Part shown: positions 45,997 through 55,880 of the stretch, in pieces | Numbering within the stretch: the first letter of the stretch is position 1 | How the letters are laid out: each line of letters opens with the position of its first letter | Assembly: GCA_004963905.1 (NCBI GenBank) | Contig: SUGL01000011.1 | Coordinates: 1 to 64,000 of the forward strand | Direction: 5' to 3' | DNA length: 64,000 nt | Source of the DNA: Mesorhizobium sp. | GTDB taxonomy: Bacteria; Pseudomonadota; Alphaproteobacteria; Rhizobiales; Rhizobiaceae | Notes under the pieces: model-generated | What the model was told of the DNA's origin: nothing | The model's database searches: none | What the model saw: the letters and a program-made list of their open reading frames with translations, nothing else | Made by a program: the position numbers and the translations under genes

Positions 45997-46114
45997 CTGC
46001 ATGGACCCGGGAAACGGCCGGCAGGCTTTTCATTCCAGCTGGCTTGCACTATCTCTTGCGCTTGCGCGGGGGCGCGTCTTGTCAAGACCAAAAGCATCCG
46101 TTACGCCCCCGCTC

Positions 46115-47488
46115 ATGACAGTTACCGTTCGTTTCGCCCCATCGCCGACCGGCCGCATCCATATCGGCAATGCGCGCACCGCGCTGTTCAACTGGCTGTT
46201 CGCCATGAACAACAAGGGCCGCTACATCCAACGCTTCGACGACACCGACATCGGCCGTTCGAAGCAGGAATTCGCCGATTCCATCCTCTACGACCTGCAT
46301 TGGCTGGGCATTTTCCCGGACGTCACCGAATATCAGTCGCGGCGCGTCGAGATCTACGACGCGGCGGTTGAGCGGCTGAAGGCGGCGCGGGTGCTCTATG
46401 CCTGCTACGAAACGCCCGAGGAACTCGACCTGCGCCGCAAGGTCCGCCGCACGCGCGGCCTGCCGCCGGTCTATGGCCGCGAAGCCCTGACGCTGACGCC
46501 GGAACAGATCGCCGAATACGAGTCGGACGGGCGGCGGCCGCACTGGCGCTTCCTGTTGCCGAACTTCACCAGCGATCCGCTGCAGCCGGAGCGCACCGAG
46601 GTGCATTGGAACGACCTGGTGCGCGGCGAGGAGACCGTCGATCTCGCCTCGTTGTCGGACCCGGTGCTGGTGCGCGAGGACGGCACTTATCTCTATACGC
46701 TGCCTTCCGTGGTCGACGACATCGAGATGGGCGTCACCCATGTGATCCGTGGCGATGACCACGTCACCAACACCGGCGTCCAGATCGCTTTGTTCCAGGC
46801 TTTGGGAGCGGAACCTCCGGCTTTCGGCCACCACAATCTGTTGACCACGGTGTCGGGCGAGGGGCTGTCGAAGCGCACCGGCGCGCTGTCGATCGAGAGC
46901 CTGCGCGAGGACGGCATCGAGCCGATGGCGGTCGCCTCGCTCGCCGTGCTCGTCGGCACGTCGGAGAACGTCACGGCCGCGCACGACCTCAACGAGCTCG
47001 CCGCGCATTTCGACCCGGCAGCGACGTCCAAGTCCGCCGCCAAGTTCGATCCCGACGAGCTCTTCGTGCTCAACCGGACGCTCATGCATCACATGCCGTT
47101 CGAGGAGGCGCGAGACCGGCTGATCGTGCTCGGCATTTCCGGCGACAAGGCGGAGTCCTTCTGGCTGGCGGTGCGTGGCAACATCGACCGTCTGTCCGAC
47201 GCGGTCGCCTGGTGGCGGATCCTGAGCGACGGCCCGCAAGAGCCGGCGGAGTTTTCCGGCGAGGACCGCGATTTCCTTCACCAGGCGTTCGACCTTCTGC
47301 CGGAAGAGCCGTGGAACGGCACCGTCTGGAAGGATTGGACCGGCAAGATCAAGGAAGCCACAGGCCGCAAGGGCAAGCCGCTGTTCATGCCGCTGCGGCT
47401 CGCCCTTACTGGGCGGACTTCCGGGCCGGAGCTTGCAGATCTATTGCCGCTGATGGGTCGGGAAGGAACGCTGGCCCGACGACCCTGA
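46115..47488 (+). CDS. gltX: glutamyl-tRNA synthetase
   Basis: Charges tRNA with glutamate. The 457-residue class I synthetase has the HIGH motif ([13 protein letters not shown]) and the KMSKS-equivalent LSKRTG. Many alphaproteobacteria have two GluRS paralogues, one able to charge tRNA-Gln; which this is cannot be decided from one sequence, though it is on the short side (family about 450-490). The ATG at 46115 starts directly at the conserved [10 protein letters not shown]. Its 3' end overlaps the convergent DUF2865 gene by 83 nt. Confidence 0.93.
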   Translation: MTVTVRFAPSPTGRIHIGNARTALFNWLFAMNNKGRYIQRFDDTDIGRSKQEFADSILYDLHWLGIFPDVTEYQSRRVEIYDAAVERLKAARVLYACYETPEELDLRRKVRRTRGLPPVYGREALTLTPEQIAEYESDGRRPHWRFLLPNFTSDPLQPERTEVHWNDLVRGEETVDLASLSDPVLVREDGTYLYTLPSVVDDIEMGVTHVIRGDDHVTNTGVQIALFQALGAEPPAFGHHNLLTTVSGEGLSKRTGALSIESLREDGIEPMAVASLAVLVGTSENVTAAHDLNELAAHFDPAATSKSAAKFDPDELFVLNRTLMHHMPFEEARDRLIVLGISGDKAESFWLAVRGNIDRLSDAVAWWRILSDGPQEPAEFSGEDRDFLHQAFDLLPEEPWNGTVWKDWTGKIKEATGRKGKPLFMPLRLALTGRTSGPELADLLPLMGREGTLARRP

Positions 47489-48617
47489 CCTTGCGCTGAT
47501 CCGGCGGCAATGCCGATACCGGCGACACCGGCACCTTGGTGACCAGCCGCTTGATCGCCGCGCGGTCGAGCCCGCCTTCGGCATTGGCGAGCGTTTCCGG
47601 GTCGGCGCCGGGATCGGGCTTGGAAGCCGGCGTTGGGATGAGCGGCGTCGCTTCACCGTCAGGCTGCGATTGTTCCGGATTGGGCGGATTGCCGGCGATG
47701 ATCGAGAAATTGCCGGCTTGCGCGTTACAGCCGCAGGCGGGCGGCCGTGGGAAACTGGCGTTCTTGTAAAGAAAGGCGGTCGGCAGCTCGCTGTAGGGAC
47801 GGCCGGTCGCCGACGAGATCATCGCGCCGGCGTCATCATCCATGCCGCGCGTGTAGAAGACCTGCATCTCGGTGCCTGGGCAGCTCGATTCGCAATTCTT
47901 CTGGTCGCGCTCGAAATCCGCAACAGAGGCGGCGTTCGACATCGGGAAGAAATAGCCGTCGCAAGTGCGCACGCACACGGTATGAAATTCGCCGTCGAGG
48001 CGCGGCAGATCCATGCCGTCCGGCTGGCCGATCACGCGGCGAATGTTGCGCACGCTCGGATCGTCGGATGGCGCCTCCGGTGCATCGGGCACGTCGAGAG
48101 GCTCGGTTTCCTGACCGCGACCGAAAAGCTGTTCGAAGAGATTGCCGGCGCCGTTGTCGCGGTCGGCCTGCTGAATGGGCGCATGGCGTGGAGCGATCTC
48201 GTCGTCGCGGCAGCCATTGGCGTCGAGCGCCGCGAGGATGCGGCTGCGGTCACGCCGCGTGCCGCCGCCGGCCAGCCGCTCGCGCTTCGCCTGCAAGGTG
48301 TCGAGATTGGCGTTCATGCGCTCTATCGAGGCGTTTATCGCCGCGCATTGGCCGACATTGCGCGAAAACAGCGTGAAGCCGCAATTGGCATCGCTTGCGC
48401 GGCTACGCGCTTTCGAAAGCTGTTCGTGCTGGCGCGCGATCGCGTCGTCATACTTGCGGATCAGCCCCGGGCCGCCGCCTCCGCCGCGCGTGGCGGCGAG
48501 TTCGGCTTCGAGCTGGCGGCACGCACGGGAAGCCGCCTGCGGCTCGGTGACGGCGACAGCTGACGCCGCCAAGGCTGCAAGCAGCGCCGCGAGGTGCGTC
48601 AGCTTCAACCCCTTCAT
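47406..48617 (-). CDS. DUF2865 domain exported protein
   Basis: A 403-residue protein with a signal peptide (to about residue 30), a helical Cys-containing N-terminal half, and a DUF2865 domain ([48 protein letters not shown]). Proline-rich C-terminus. Function unknown; many Cys suggest disulfides in the periplasm. The last 83 nt overlap gltX on the other strand. Confidence 0.82.
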   Translation of the reverse strand: MKGLKLTHLAALLAALAASAVAVTEPQAASRACRQLEAELAATRGGGGGPGLIRKYDDAIARQHEQLSKARSRASDANCGFTLFSRNVGQCAAINASIERMNANLDTLQAKRERLAGGGTRRDRSRILAALDANGCRDDEIAPRHAPIQQADRDNGAGNLFEQLFGRGQETEPLDVPDAPEAPSDDPSVRNIRRVIGQPDGMDLPRLDGEFHTVCVRTCDGYFFPMSNAASVADFERDQKNCESSCPGTEMQVFYTRGMDDDAGAMISSATGRPYSELPTAFLYKNASFPRPPACGCNAQAGNFSIIAGNPPNPEQSQPDGEATPLIPTPASKPDPGADPETLANAEGGLDRAAIKRLVTKVPVSPVSALPPDQRKVRVVGPAFLPDPSAAIDLQAPARKSAQ

Positions 48618-48666
48618 CCGCCTGGAATCCCGATTGCCCGTGGCCGGAAGGCTACCGCGTTCGTGG

Positions 48667-49077
48667 TTAACTGTTTCCTAGTGATGGCCATACCGACGCC
48701 AGCAAGAGCATGACGATTCCAACAAACGCAACGTTCCAAACGACCGAGCGAAGCAGGGGAACGCCGAATGCATAGAGCGGAAGATAGATCAGCCTGGCCG
48801 AAAAATAGAGTCCGGCTCCCCACTTGCTGAGCGCGGTCTCATGGCCAGCGGCGTGGACGAGAAAAACCGCCGCTACGAACACCGGAAATGTCTCGACGAA
48901 GTTTCGCAAGGCCCTTTCCAGGCGCCCCGCCATTCCCGTGAGCGGCGGGACTTCGGCGTCTCGGGCGCTCGCCGTCCAGCGGTAACCCCGCTGCAAGCTC
49001 GCCGAATGCGAGGCGAGAACTATGTGGATGAAACAGAGCACGCAACTTGCGGCGAGCATGGCTAGTTCGAAGCTCAT
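48667..49077 (-). CDS. MAPEG family membrane protein
   Basis: A 136-residue protein with four hydrophobic helices and the family pattern around RLERALRNFVETFPVF and YFSARLIYLPLYAFG. MAPEG members include glutathione-dependent enzymes; the bacterial ones are mostly uncharacterised. Confidence 0.85.
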   Translation of the reverse strand: MSFELAMLAASCVLCFIHIVLASHSASLQRGYRWTASARDAEVPPLTGMAGRLERALRNFVETFPVFVAAVFLVHAAGHETALSKWGAGLYFSARLIYLPLYAFGVPLLRSVVWNVAFVGIVMLLLASVWPSLGNS

Positions 49078-49198
49078 TCAATCCTCGCACCTGCCCATTC
49101 GTCTTTCGCGCTTGAATATCGGAACGCGACAGTGTGGCCGCGATGGCCGCCACCAACTTGCAATGAAGCACCATCGGCGTTTTCGGCCAGAGCGGTCC

Positions 49199-51523
49199 TC
49201 AACCCAGATTGGCGATCGCCTGCGCCTTGTGCGCAGCCTCGACCACCGCCAGTGCCGTCATGTTGACGACGCCGCGCGACGTCACGGACGGCGTCAGGAT
49301 ATGCGCGGGCTTGTCCGTGCCGAGCAGGATCGGTCCGACATGCAGCGCATCCATCATGGCGCCCAGCGCCGTCAGCGTGATGTTCGCCGAATCGAGGTTC
49401 GGGAATACCAGCAGGTTGGCTTCGCCCTTCAGTCGCGAATGCGGATAGACGCGCTGGCGCAGATGTTCCGACAGCGCGGTATCGGCATGCATCTCGCCGT
49501 CGCATTGCAGGTCGGGCGCAATGCGCGCCAGGATCGCCGCGGCTTGCCGCATCTTGAAGGCGCTCGGCGCGTCGCGCGAACCGAAATCCGAGAACGAGAG
49601 CAGGGCGGCCTTGGGTTCCAGGCCGAAACGGCTGATCTCCTCGGCTGCCAGGACGGTCATTTCCGCGATCTCCTCGGCCGTCGGGTCGATGGAGACATAG
49701 GTGTCGGTGAGGAAAATGATGCCGCGCTGCGAAATCAGCATGGAGAGCGTCGACAGGTCGCGGTCCTTGACGCCGGCGCGAGGCCCGATGATCAGCGTGA
49801 CATTGCGCAGATGCCGCTCGAAGCGGCCTTCCAGCCCGCAGATCATCGCATCCGCATCGCCACGCTTCAGCGCGAGCGCCGCGATCACCGTATTGTTGGT
49901 GCGCACCATGGTGCGGGCGGCTTCCGTCGTGATCCCGCGGCGGCCGGCGAGCTCGATCAGGAGATCGACATAATGGCGGTAGCGCGGGTCGTCTTCCGGG
50001 TTGATCAGACCGAAATCGACACCCGGCCGAATACGCAGGCCGTAACGCTTCAGCCGGACCTCGACGACATGCGGGCGGCCGATCAGGATAGGCTCCGCGA
50101 TGCCTTCCTCCAGCACCACCTGTGCCGCGCGCAGCACGCGCTCGTCCTCGCCATCGGCGTAGATCACACGCTTGGCGCTCGAGGTCTTGGCCGACGAGAA
50201 CACCGGCTTCATCACCAGGCCGGAGCGGAATACGAAGCGGTTGAGCTTGTCGATATAGGCCGAGAAGTCGGCGATCGGCCGCGTCGCCACGCCGGTCTCG
50301 CAAGCGGCTTTCGCCACCGCCGGCGCGATGCGCAGGATGAGGCGCGGGTCGAAGGGCGAGGGGATCAGGAAATCCGGGCCGAACACCGGCGTCTCGCCGG
50401 AATAGGCACGCGCCGCGACGTCCGAGGGCTCCTCGCGGGCAAGAGCCGCGATCGCACGCACGGCGGCCATCTTCATCTCCTCGTTGATGGCGCTGGCGCC
50501 GCAGTCCAGCGCGCCGCGGAAGATGTAAGGAAAACAGAGCACGTTGTTGACTTGATTGGGAAAATCGGAACGCCCCGTGCAGATCATGGCGTCCGGGCGA
50601 GCAGCACGCGCCACTTCCGGCATGATCTCCGGCGTCGGGTTGGCGAGCGCCAGGATCAGCGGCTTCGGCGCCATGTGCTGCAGCAGTTCGGGCTTGAGCA
50701 CGCCGGCGGCGGAGAGGCCGAGGAAGACATCGGCGCCGGGGATAACATCGGCCAGCGTACGCGCCTCCGTATCCTTCACATAAGGGTCTTTCCAGCGATC
50801 CATCTCCTCGGCGCGCCCCTTGTAGGCGACGCCGAAACGGTCGGTGACCCAGATGTTGTCCACCTTTGCGCCGAGCGAGACCAAGAGATTGAGGCAGGCG
50901 AGCGCGGCAGCACCCGCGCCAGAGGTGACGATCTTGATGTCGGCAATTGTCTTGCCGGCGAATTCCAGCCCGTTGAGCACCGCCGCGGCAACGATGATCG
51001 CCGTGCCATGCTGGTCGTCATGGAACACAGGAATGCCCATGCGCGCCTTCAGCCGCTCCTCGACCTCGAAGCATTCGGGCGCCTTGATGTCCTCGAGGTT
51101 GATGCCGCCGAAGGTCGGCTCGAGCGCCGCGACCGTCTCGACCATGCGCTCGATTTCCGGCGCGTCGATCTCGATATCGAACACGTCGATGCCGGCGAAC
51201 TTCTTGAACAGGACAGCCTTGCCTTCCATCACCGGCTTGGAGGCGAGCGGGCCGATATTGCCGAGGCCGAGCACCGCAGAGCCGTTGGAGACGACGCCGA
51301 CGAGGTTGGCGCGCGCCGTGTAGTCGGCGGCAGTCGCCGGATCGTCGCGGATTTCGAGGCAAGGGGCGGCCACGCCCGGCGAATAGGCGAGCGCGAGATC
51401 CCGCTGGTTGCCGAGCGGCTTGGTGGCCTGGATTTCGAGCTTTCCCGGGGTGGGGTGCTTGTGGAAGAAGAGCGCGGCCTCGTCGAGGTCCGACCGGGCC
51501 GTTTTCTTGCTCTCGCCGTCCAT
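49199..51523 (-). CDS. maeB: NADP-dependent malic enzyme with phosphotransacetylase-like C-terminus
   Basis: Oxidative decarboxylation of malate to pyruvate. The 774-residue protein has a malic-enzyme N-terminal half ([24 protein letters not shown], Rossmann [16 protein letters not shown]) and a C-terminal phosphotransacetylase-like domain (about residues 440-774), the usual architecture of MaeB, where the latter is regulatory. The start at 51523 has GGGAGG upstream; an earlier start at 51565 adds 14 weak residues. Confidence 0.94.
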   Translation of the reverse strand: MDGESKKTARSDLDEAALFFHKHPTPGKLEIQATKPLGNQRDLALAYSPGVAAPCLEIRDDPATAADYTARANLVGVVSNGSAVLGLGNIGPLASKPVMEGKAVLFKKFAGIDVFDIEIDAPEIERMVETVAALEPTFGGINLEDIKAPECFEVEERLKARMGIPVFHDDQHGTAIIVAAAVLNGLEFAGKTIADIKIVTSGAGAAALACLNLLVSLGAKVDNIWVTDRFGVAYKGRAEEMDRWKDPYVKDTEARTLADVIPGADVFLGLSAAGVLKPELLQHMAPKPLILALANPTPEIMPEVARAARPDAMICTGRSDFPNQVNNVLCFPYIFRGALDCGASAINEEMKMAAVRAIAALAREEPSDVAARAYSGETPVFGPDFLIPSPFDPRLILRIAPAVAKAACETGVATRPIADFSAYIDKLNRFVFRSGLVMKPVFSSAKTSSAKRVIYADGEDERVLRAAQVVLEEGIAEPILIGRPHVVEVRLKRYGLRIRPGVDFGLINPEDDPRYRHYVDLLIELAGRRGITTEAARTMVRTNNTVIAALALKRGDADAMICGLEGRFERHLRNVTLIIGPRAGVKDRDLSTLSMLISQRGIIFLTDTYVSIDPTAEEIAEMTVLAAEEISRFGLEPKAALLSFSDFGSRDAPSAFKMRQAAAILARIAPDLQCDGEMHADTALSEHLRQRVYPHSRLKGEANLLVFPNLDSANITLTALGAMMDALHVGPILLGTDKPAHILTPSVTSRGVVNMTALAVVEAAHKAQAIANLG

Positions 51524-51695
51524 CGCGGCCCCTCCCTGCTTGCTTGCTTTCGAGCCTTGTAGCATGCGGCGACGATTCTTCGCGACGCCAAATCTCGATA
51601 CCGGCGTTCACATTGCCGAAACCGGAATAATCAAGCTATTTCAGCTTCTTGAAGTATTATTCTCCAGTTTTTTCGGTAGCCGGGGACAGGCCCGG

Positions 51696-52475
51696 TCAGA
51701 AGGCGCTGACGTAGAGGCCGCCATCCACCGGAATGTTCTGGCCGGTGAGGTAGCCGGCGTGGACCGAGCAGAGGAAGGCGCAGATCTGGCCGAATTCCTC
51801 CGGCGTGCCGAGACGCTTCGCCGGCACATCGGCGCTGATGCGGGCCTTGCGCGCGGCGGCCGCCGCCGGATCTTCCGGCGTGCCGGCCTCATGCGGGCCG
51901 CGCAGCCGGTCGGTGTCGAGCTTGCCGGGCAACAGGCTGTTGATGGTCACGTTGCGGTCGATCACGGTGCGGGCCACGCCGGCAAGGAAAGAGGTCAGGC
52001 CGGCGCGCGCGCCCGACGACAGGTCGAGGCCGGGGATCGGCACGTAGACCGACAGCGAGGTGATGTTGACGATGCGGCCGAAGCCGCGCTTGGCCATGCC
52101 GTCGATCACCGCCTGGATCAGCTCGATCGGCGTCACCATGTTCTGCGTCACGCCCTCGAGGATTTTTGCGCGGTCGAGTTCGCGAAAATCGCGCAGAGGG
52201 GGGCCGCCGTTGTTGTTGACCAGGATGTCGGGGTCGGGGCAGGCGGCAAGCAACGCCTTCTGCACTTCCGATTTCGAGACGTCACCGGCGATTTCGATCA
52301 CCTTGACGCCGAAGCTGTCGCGGATGTCTTGCGCGGTCTTCGCCAAAAGCTCGGCGTTGCGGCCATTGACGACGAGGTCGACGCCGGCTTCGGCGAGCGC
52401 AATCGCGCAGCCACGCCCCAGTCCCTTGCTCGAGGCGCAGACGATGGCCTTCTTGCCGCGAATGCCGAGATCCAT
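51696..52475 (-). CDS. SDR family protein lacking the YxxxK catalytic pair
   Basis: A 259-residue Rossmann-fold short-chain dehydrogenase-like protein with the cofactor loop ASSKGLGRG and LVNNNGGPP in place of NNAG. At the active site the usual YSASK segment reads SSGAR (S153, R157), so the catalytic Tyr and Lys are replaced, while Ser in NITS (S140) remains. It belongs to an atypical SDR group; classical reductase activity is doubtful. Confidence 0.85.
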   Translation of the reverse strand: MDLGIRGKKAIVCASSKGLGRGCAIALAEAGVDLVVNGRNAELLAKTAQDIRDSFGVKVIEIAGDVSKSEVQKALLAACPDPDILVNNNGGPPLRDFRELDRAKILEGVTQNMVTPIELIQAVIDGMAKRGFGRIVNITSLSVYVPIPGLDLSSGARAGLTSFLAGVARTVIDRNVTINSLLPGKLDTDRLRGPHEAGTPEDPAAAAARKARISADVPAKRLGTPEEFGQICAFLCSVHAGYLTGQNIPVDGGLYVSAF

Positions 52476-52594
52476 GGTGATTTCTCCTTTTTTAAGGGCG
52501 GCAAGCTAGCGCCTGGGCTGGACCAACCGCAACCGTCATACGGTTGTTGCATGAATCGAGGCATAGGCACGCGAAAGCAAAGGGTGAAATCGCG

Positions 52595-53425
52595 ATGTCC
52601 GGCCCAGAGCCCCGCACTTTCCGCACTATGTTCATTTCCGACGTGCATCTCGGCTCGAAGGCGGCCAAGGCCGATTTCCTGATCGACTTCCTGCGCTATC
52701 ACGATGCCGATACGATCTATCTGGTCGGCGATATCGTCGACGGCTGGCGGCTGCGGCGCAGCTGGCATTGGCCGCAAAGCCACAATGACGTCGTGCAGAA
52801 ATTGCTGCGCAAGGCGCGCAAGGGCGCCTCGATCACCTATATCGCCGGCAACCATGACGAGTTCGCCCGCCAGTTCCAGGGCGTGCATTTCGGCGGCATC
52901 GTCGTTGCCGATCGCGCCATCCACGAGACCGCCGACGGCAGGCGGCTGCTGGTCATCCATGGCGACCAGTTCGACACCGTGGTGCACAACCAGCGCTGGC
53001 TCGCTTATCTCGGCGACTACGCCTATGACGCCGCGATGCTGGTCAACCGGGTGGTGACGAAGCTGCGCCATCTGCTTGGCCTGCCTTACTGGTCGTTCTC
53101 GTCGTGGGCCAAGGTCAAGGTCAAGAAGGCGGTGAACTTCATCGGTTCGTTCCAGACGGTGCTCTCCGAGGAAGCGCGGCGCTCGCATGTCGACGGTGTC
53201 ATCTGCGGCCATATCCATCACGCGGCGATCGAAAACTATGGCGATGTGCAGTACATCAACACCGGCGACTGGGTGGAGAGCTGCACGGCGGTGGTCGAAC
53301 ATTTCGACGGCCGCATGGAAATACTGACCTGGGCGCATGTGCTGCCCGAGGTTCCGGCCGGCAAGGACACGCTGGTGCCCGTCGATATCGTCAGTCTCAA
53401 GGGCAGGGCGGTCAAGGCCGCCTGA
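52595..53425 (+). CDS. LpxH-like UDP-2,3-diacylglucosamine diphosphatase / metallophosphoesterase
   Basis: A 276-residue calcineurin-type phosphoesterase with all five metal blocks: FISDVHLGS, GDIVDGWRL, GNHDE, HGDQFD and CGHIHH. It resembles LpxH-type lipid A pathway enzymes (COG2908), but alphaproteobacteria often use LpxI for that step, so this could be a relative with another phospholipid-like substrate. It is divergent from the SDR gene. Confidence 0.8.
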   Translation: MSGPEPRTFRTMFISDVHLGSKAAKADFLIDFLRYHDADTIYLVGDIVDGWRLRRSWHWPQSHNDVVQKLLRKARKGASITYIAGNHDEFARQFQGVHFGGIVVADRAIHETADGRRLLVIHGDQFDTVVHNQRWLAYLGDYAYDAAMLVNRVVTKLRHLLGLPYWSFSSWAKVKVKKAVNFIGSFQTVLSEEARRSHVDGVICGHIHHAAIENYGDVQYINTGDWVESCTAVVEHFDGRMEILTWAHVLPEVPAGKDTLVPVDIVSLKGRAVKAA

Positions 53426-53438
53426 GCGTCTTCTTGCC

Positions 53439-53516
53439 TCACGCGGCAACCGCGCTGCGATCGCGACCATACTGGCGCGGCGAGGCGCCCATCACGCGAC
53501 TCGGGCCCCCGAGCCT
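53439..53516 (-). pseudogene. possible AraC-type C-terminal remnant
   Basis: About 25 codons ending ...RVMGASPRQYGRDRSAVAA resemble the last helix of AraC-family regulators. Nothing AraC-like precedes it, so at most this is a fragment. Weak evidence. Confidence 0.2.
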
Positions 53517-53634
53517 TTGTCTTTCAACAGCTTTAGCCTGATCGATTGGTCCAGGCAGTTCCGCCGCGCTTTGCCGCATGATAGGGATCGAAACGCGTTG
53601 CAGCTCGTGGAATGCAGCGTAATTGGATCGATTC

Positions 53635-54849
53635 ATGCCGCTGCCGCCGCTTTCGCCTGAGCAACTCGTCAAGCCGAGCCATTTCGAACTGCGCATGAGC
53701 CTGATCTTCGCGACCTTGTTCGTGTCGCAGGGCACCCATCTGCCGTATTTCCCGCTCTGGCTGCAGGCGAAAGGCTTTCATGCCGAGCAGATAGCCGTCA
53801 TCCTGGCCGCGCCGATGTTCCTGCGCGTCGTGACGACGCCGATGCTGACCGCGCTGGCCGATCGGGCGAAGGATCGCGCCAACGTCTATATCGCTCTGGT
53901 TGCGGCGTCGATAATCATTTCGGCCGGCTATTTCCTGCCCGCCACCTATGCGATCGTGCTCGCCGTATCGCTTGTTTTGACGATCGTGTGGACGCCGCAT
54001 TCGCCAATGGCCGATTCGCTGGCGCTGTCGGGCGTGCGCCGCTTCGGCTCGAACTACACCGCCATGCGCAAATGGGGTTCGATCTCCTATCTCTGCGCCA
54101 ATGTGGTGGGTGGCTTCATCCTGGCAGGTACGGGCCCTCAAGCCGTTCCGGCGATCATCTTCGTGGCGCTTGCGGCTGCCCTTGTCGCGGGGCTGTGGGC
54201 GCCGCGCATGGGCAAGCCCCGCAAGGCGTCGCCGCTGTCGGCGATCGACATCCAGCATTCGGCGCCGAGCCTCTTCAACGCCTATTTCCTCTATTTTACG
54301 CTCGGCGTCGGCATCATCACCGCCAGCCACGCCTTCCTCTACGGTTTCGTGTCCATCTACTGGAAGTCGATCGGCATCAGCGATTCCGTCGTCGGCCTGC
54401 TGTGGGCCTGGGGCGTGGTTTCCGAGGTCTGCATGTTCGTGCTCTTCAACCGCATTTTCGCCTCTGCCTCGGTCGTCAGGGTGATGGTGATCGCCGGCAT
54501 CGGCTCGATCGTGCGCTGGATCGCCTTTCCGCTGGTCTGGCCGCTCGGCCTGGGCGTCGCCGGCTTCTTCGGCGTCCAGACGCTGCATTCGGTGTCGGTG
54601 GCGATGGTGCTGATCGGCCTGCAGAAGATGATCGGCGAAACGGTTCCCGAAGAGCGCACGGGCGCTGCGCAAGGCATCGCCTATTTCTTCAACGGCTTCT
54701 TCATGGCCGCGGTGACGCTTGCCTCGGGACCGCTCTACGACCGTCTCGGCGTCGACGGATTCCTGGCGATGATTCCGATTGCGATCGTCGGTCTGGTGCT
54801 GATCGGCCTTGCCGCGCGCTCAGCCCCACAGCGCCCGGTCAGGGGGTGA
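53635..54849 (+). CDS. MFS transporter (MFS_1-like, HcaT-type)
   Basis: A 404-residue twelve-helix major facilitator protein with THLPYFPLWLQAKGF near the N-terminus and RKWGSISYLCANVVGG in the middle, as in the PF12832 group that includes HcaT. Substrate unknown. The ATG at 53635 is chosen over a TTG at 53623. The last 30 nt overlap the convergent dgcA gene. Confidence 0.88.
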   Translation: MPLPPLSPEQLVKPSHFELRMSLIFATLFVSQGTHLPYFPLWLQAKGFHAEQIAVILAAPMFLRVVTTPMLTALADRAKDRANVYIALVAASIIISAGYFLPATYAIVLAVSLVLTIVWTPHSPMADSLALSGVRRFGSNYTAMRKWGSISYLCANVVGGFILAGTGPQAVPAIIFVALAAALVAGLWAPRMGKPRKASPLSAIDIQHSAPSLFNAYFLYFTLGVGIITASHAFLYGFVSIYWKSIGISDSVVGLLWAWGVVSEVCMFVLFNRIFASASVVRVMVIAGIGSIVRWIAFPLVWPLGLGVAGFFGVQTLHSVSVAMVLIGLQKMIGETVPEERTGAAQGIAYFFNGFFMAAVTLASGPLYDRLGVDGFLAMIPIAIVGLVLIGLAARSAPQRPVRG

Positions 54850-55803
54850 CACCAGCGATCCCTGGTAGGCGAGACCCGGCTCGCGGTCGCGCGCAAGCAG
54901 CAGCGGGCCGTCGAGATCGACGAAATCGGCTCCCTGAGCCAAAAGCACCGCGGGCGCCATGGCGAGCGACGTGCCGACCATGCAGCCCACCATGATGCCG
55001 AAACCCAGTTCGCGCGCGCGGTCGCGAAGAATCAGCGCTTCGGTCAGGCCGCCCGACTTGTCGAGCTTGATGTTGACGGCGTCATAGAGGCCGGCCAGCG
55101 ATTCGAGGTTCTTCGCCTCGTGCACGCTTTCATCGGCGCAGATCGGCACCGGATGCGCGATTTCGCGGAGGATGCCGTCACGGCCGGCGGGCAGCGGTTG
55201 CTCGACCAGCGCGATGCCTTGCCCGGCGGCAAAGGCAAGATTGGCCTCGATGTTGTCGTCGGTCCAACCCTCGTTGGCGTCGAGGATGATGCGGCTTCGC
55301 GGGGCGGCTTCCGTCACGGCGCGGATCCTTGCCATGTCGTTGTCGCCGCCGATCTTGACCTTGAGCAGCGGCCGCGAGGCGTTGGCGCGCGCTTGAGCGG
55401 CCATCGCCTCCGGTTCAGCAAGCGACAGCGTGTAGGCGGTTTCGAGCGCCTTCGCCGACGCAACGCCGATCGCGTCCGCCACCGGCCTGCCGCTCAGCTT
55501 GGCCTCGAGATCCCACAAGGCGCAGTCGATGGCGTTGCGGGCCGCGCCGGCCGGCATGGCCGCGAGCAGAGCGGTGCGGCCGATGCCGCCGATAATCTGG
55601 CCGCGCATCGCCTCGATCGCGGCGCGCACGCCCTCCATCGTCTCGCCGTAGCGCTTGTAAGGCACGCATTCGCCGCGCCCGACATGTCCGTTGTCGCCGA
55701 TCGTCACCGTGATGACCTCGGCCTCGGTTTTCGATCCGCGCGAGATGGTGAAGGTGCCCGCGATCGGAAACCGCTCGGCCTCGACCGAAATGACACGCGC
55801 CAT
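54820..55803 (-). CDS. dgcA: enolase-superfamily dipeptide epimerase / N-acetyl-D-Glu racemase
   Basis: A 327-residue muconate-lactonizing-type enzyme. The K148/K150 pair (LLKVKIGG), metal ligands D175 (LDANEGW), E201 (VEQPLP) and D224 (CADES), and K246/K249 (NIKLDKSGG) identify an L-Ala-D/L-Glu epimerase-type active site. Two readings are possible: muropeptide dipeptide epimerisation, or N-acetyl-D-glutamate racemase DgcA of D-Glu catabolism. No dgcN or dgcR is adjacent, so the symbol is tentative. GGAGAAG precedes the ATG. Confidence 0.82.
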   Translation of the reverse strand: MARVISVEAERFPIAGTFTISRGSKTEAEVITVTIGDNGHVGRGECVPYKRYGETMEGVRAAIEAMRGQIIGGIGRTALLAAMPAGAARNAIDCALWDLEAKLSGRPVADAIGVASAKALETAYTLSLAEPEAMAAQARANASRPLLKVKIGGDNDMARIRAVTEAAPRSRIILDANEGWTDDNIEANLAFAAGQGIALVEQPLPAGRDGILREIAHPVPICADESVHEAKNLESLAGLYDAVNIKLDKSGGLTEALILRDRARELGFGIMVGCMVGTSLAMAPAVLLAQGADFVDLDGPLLLARDREPGLAYQGSLVSPPDRALWG

Positions 55804-55880
55804 ATTTTTCTTCTCCGGCTGTGCGACACCGGTCTGCCGGCAAATCGACACGCCAGTCCCGTCACGCTAAACAGGACGCC

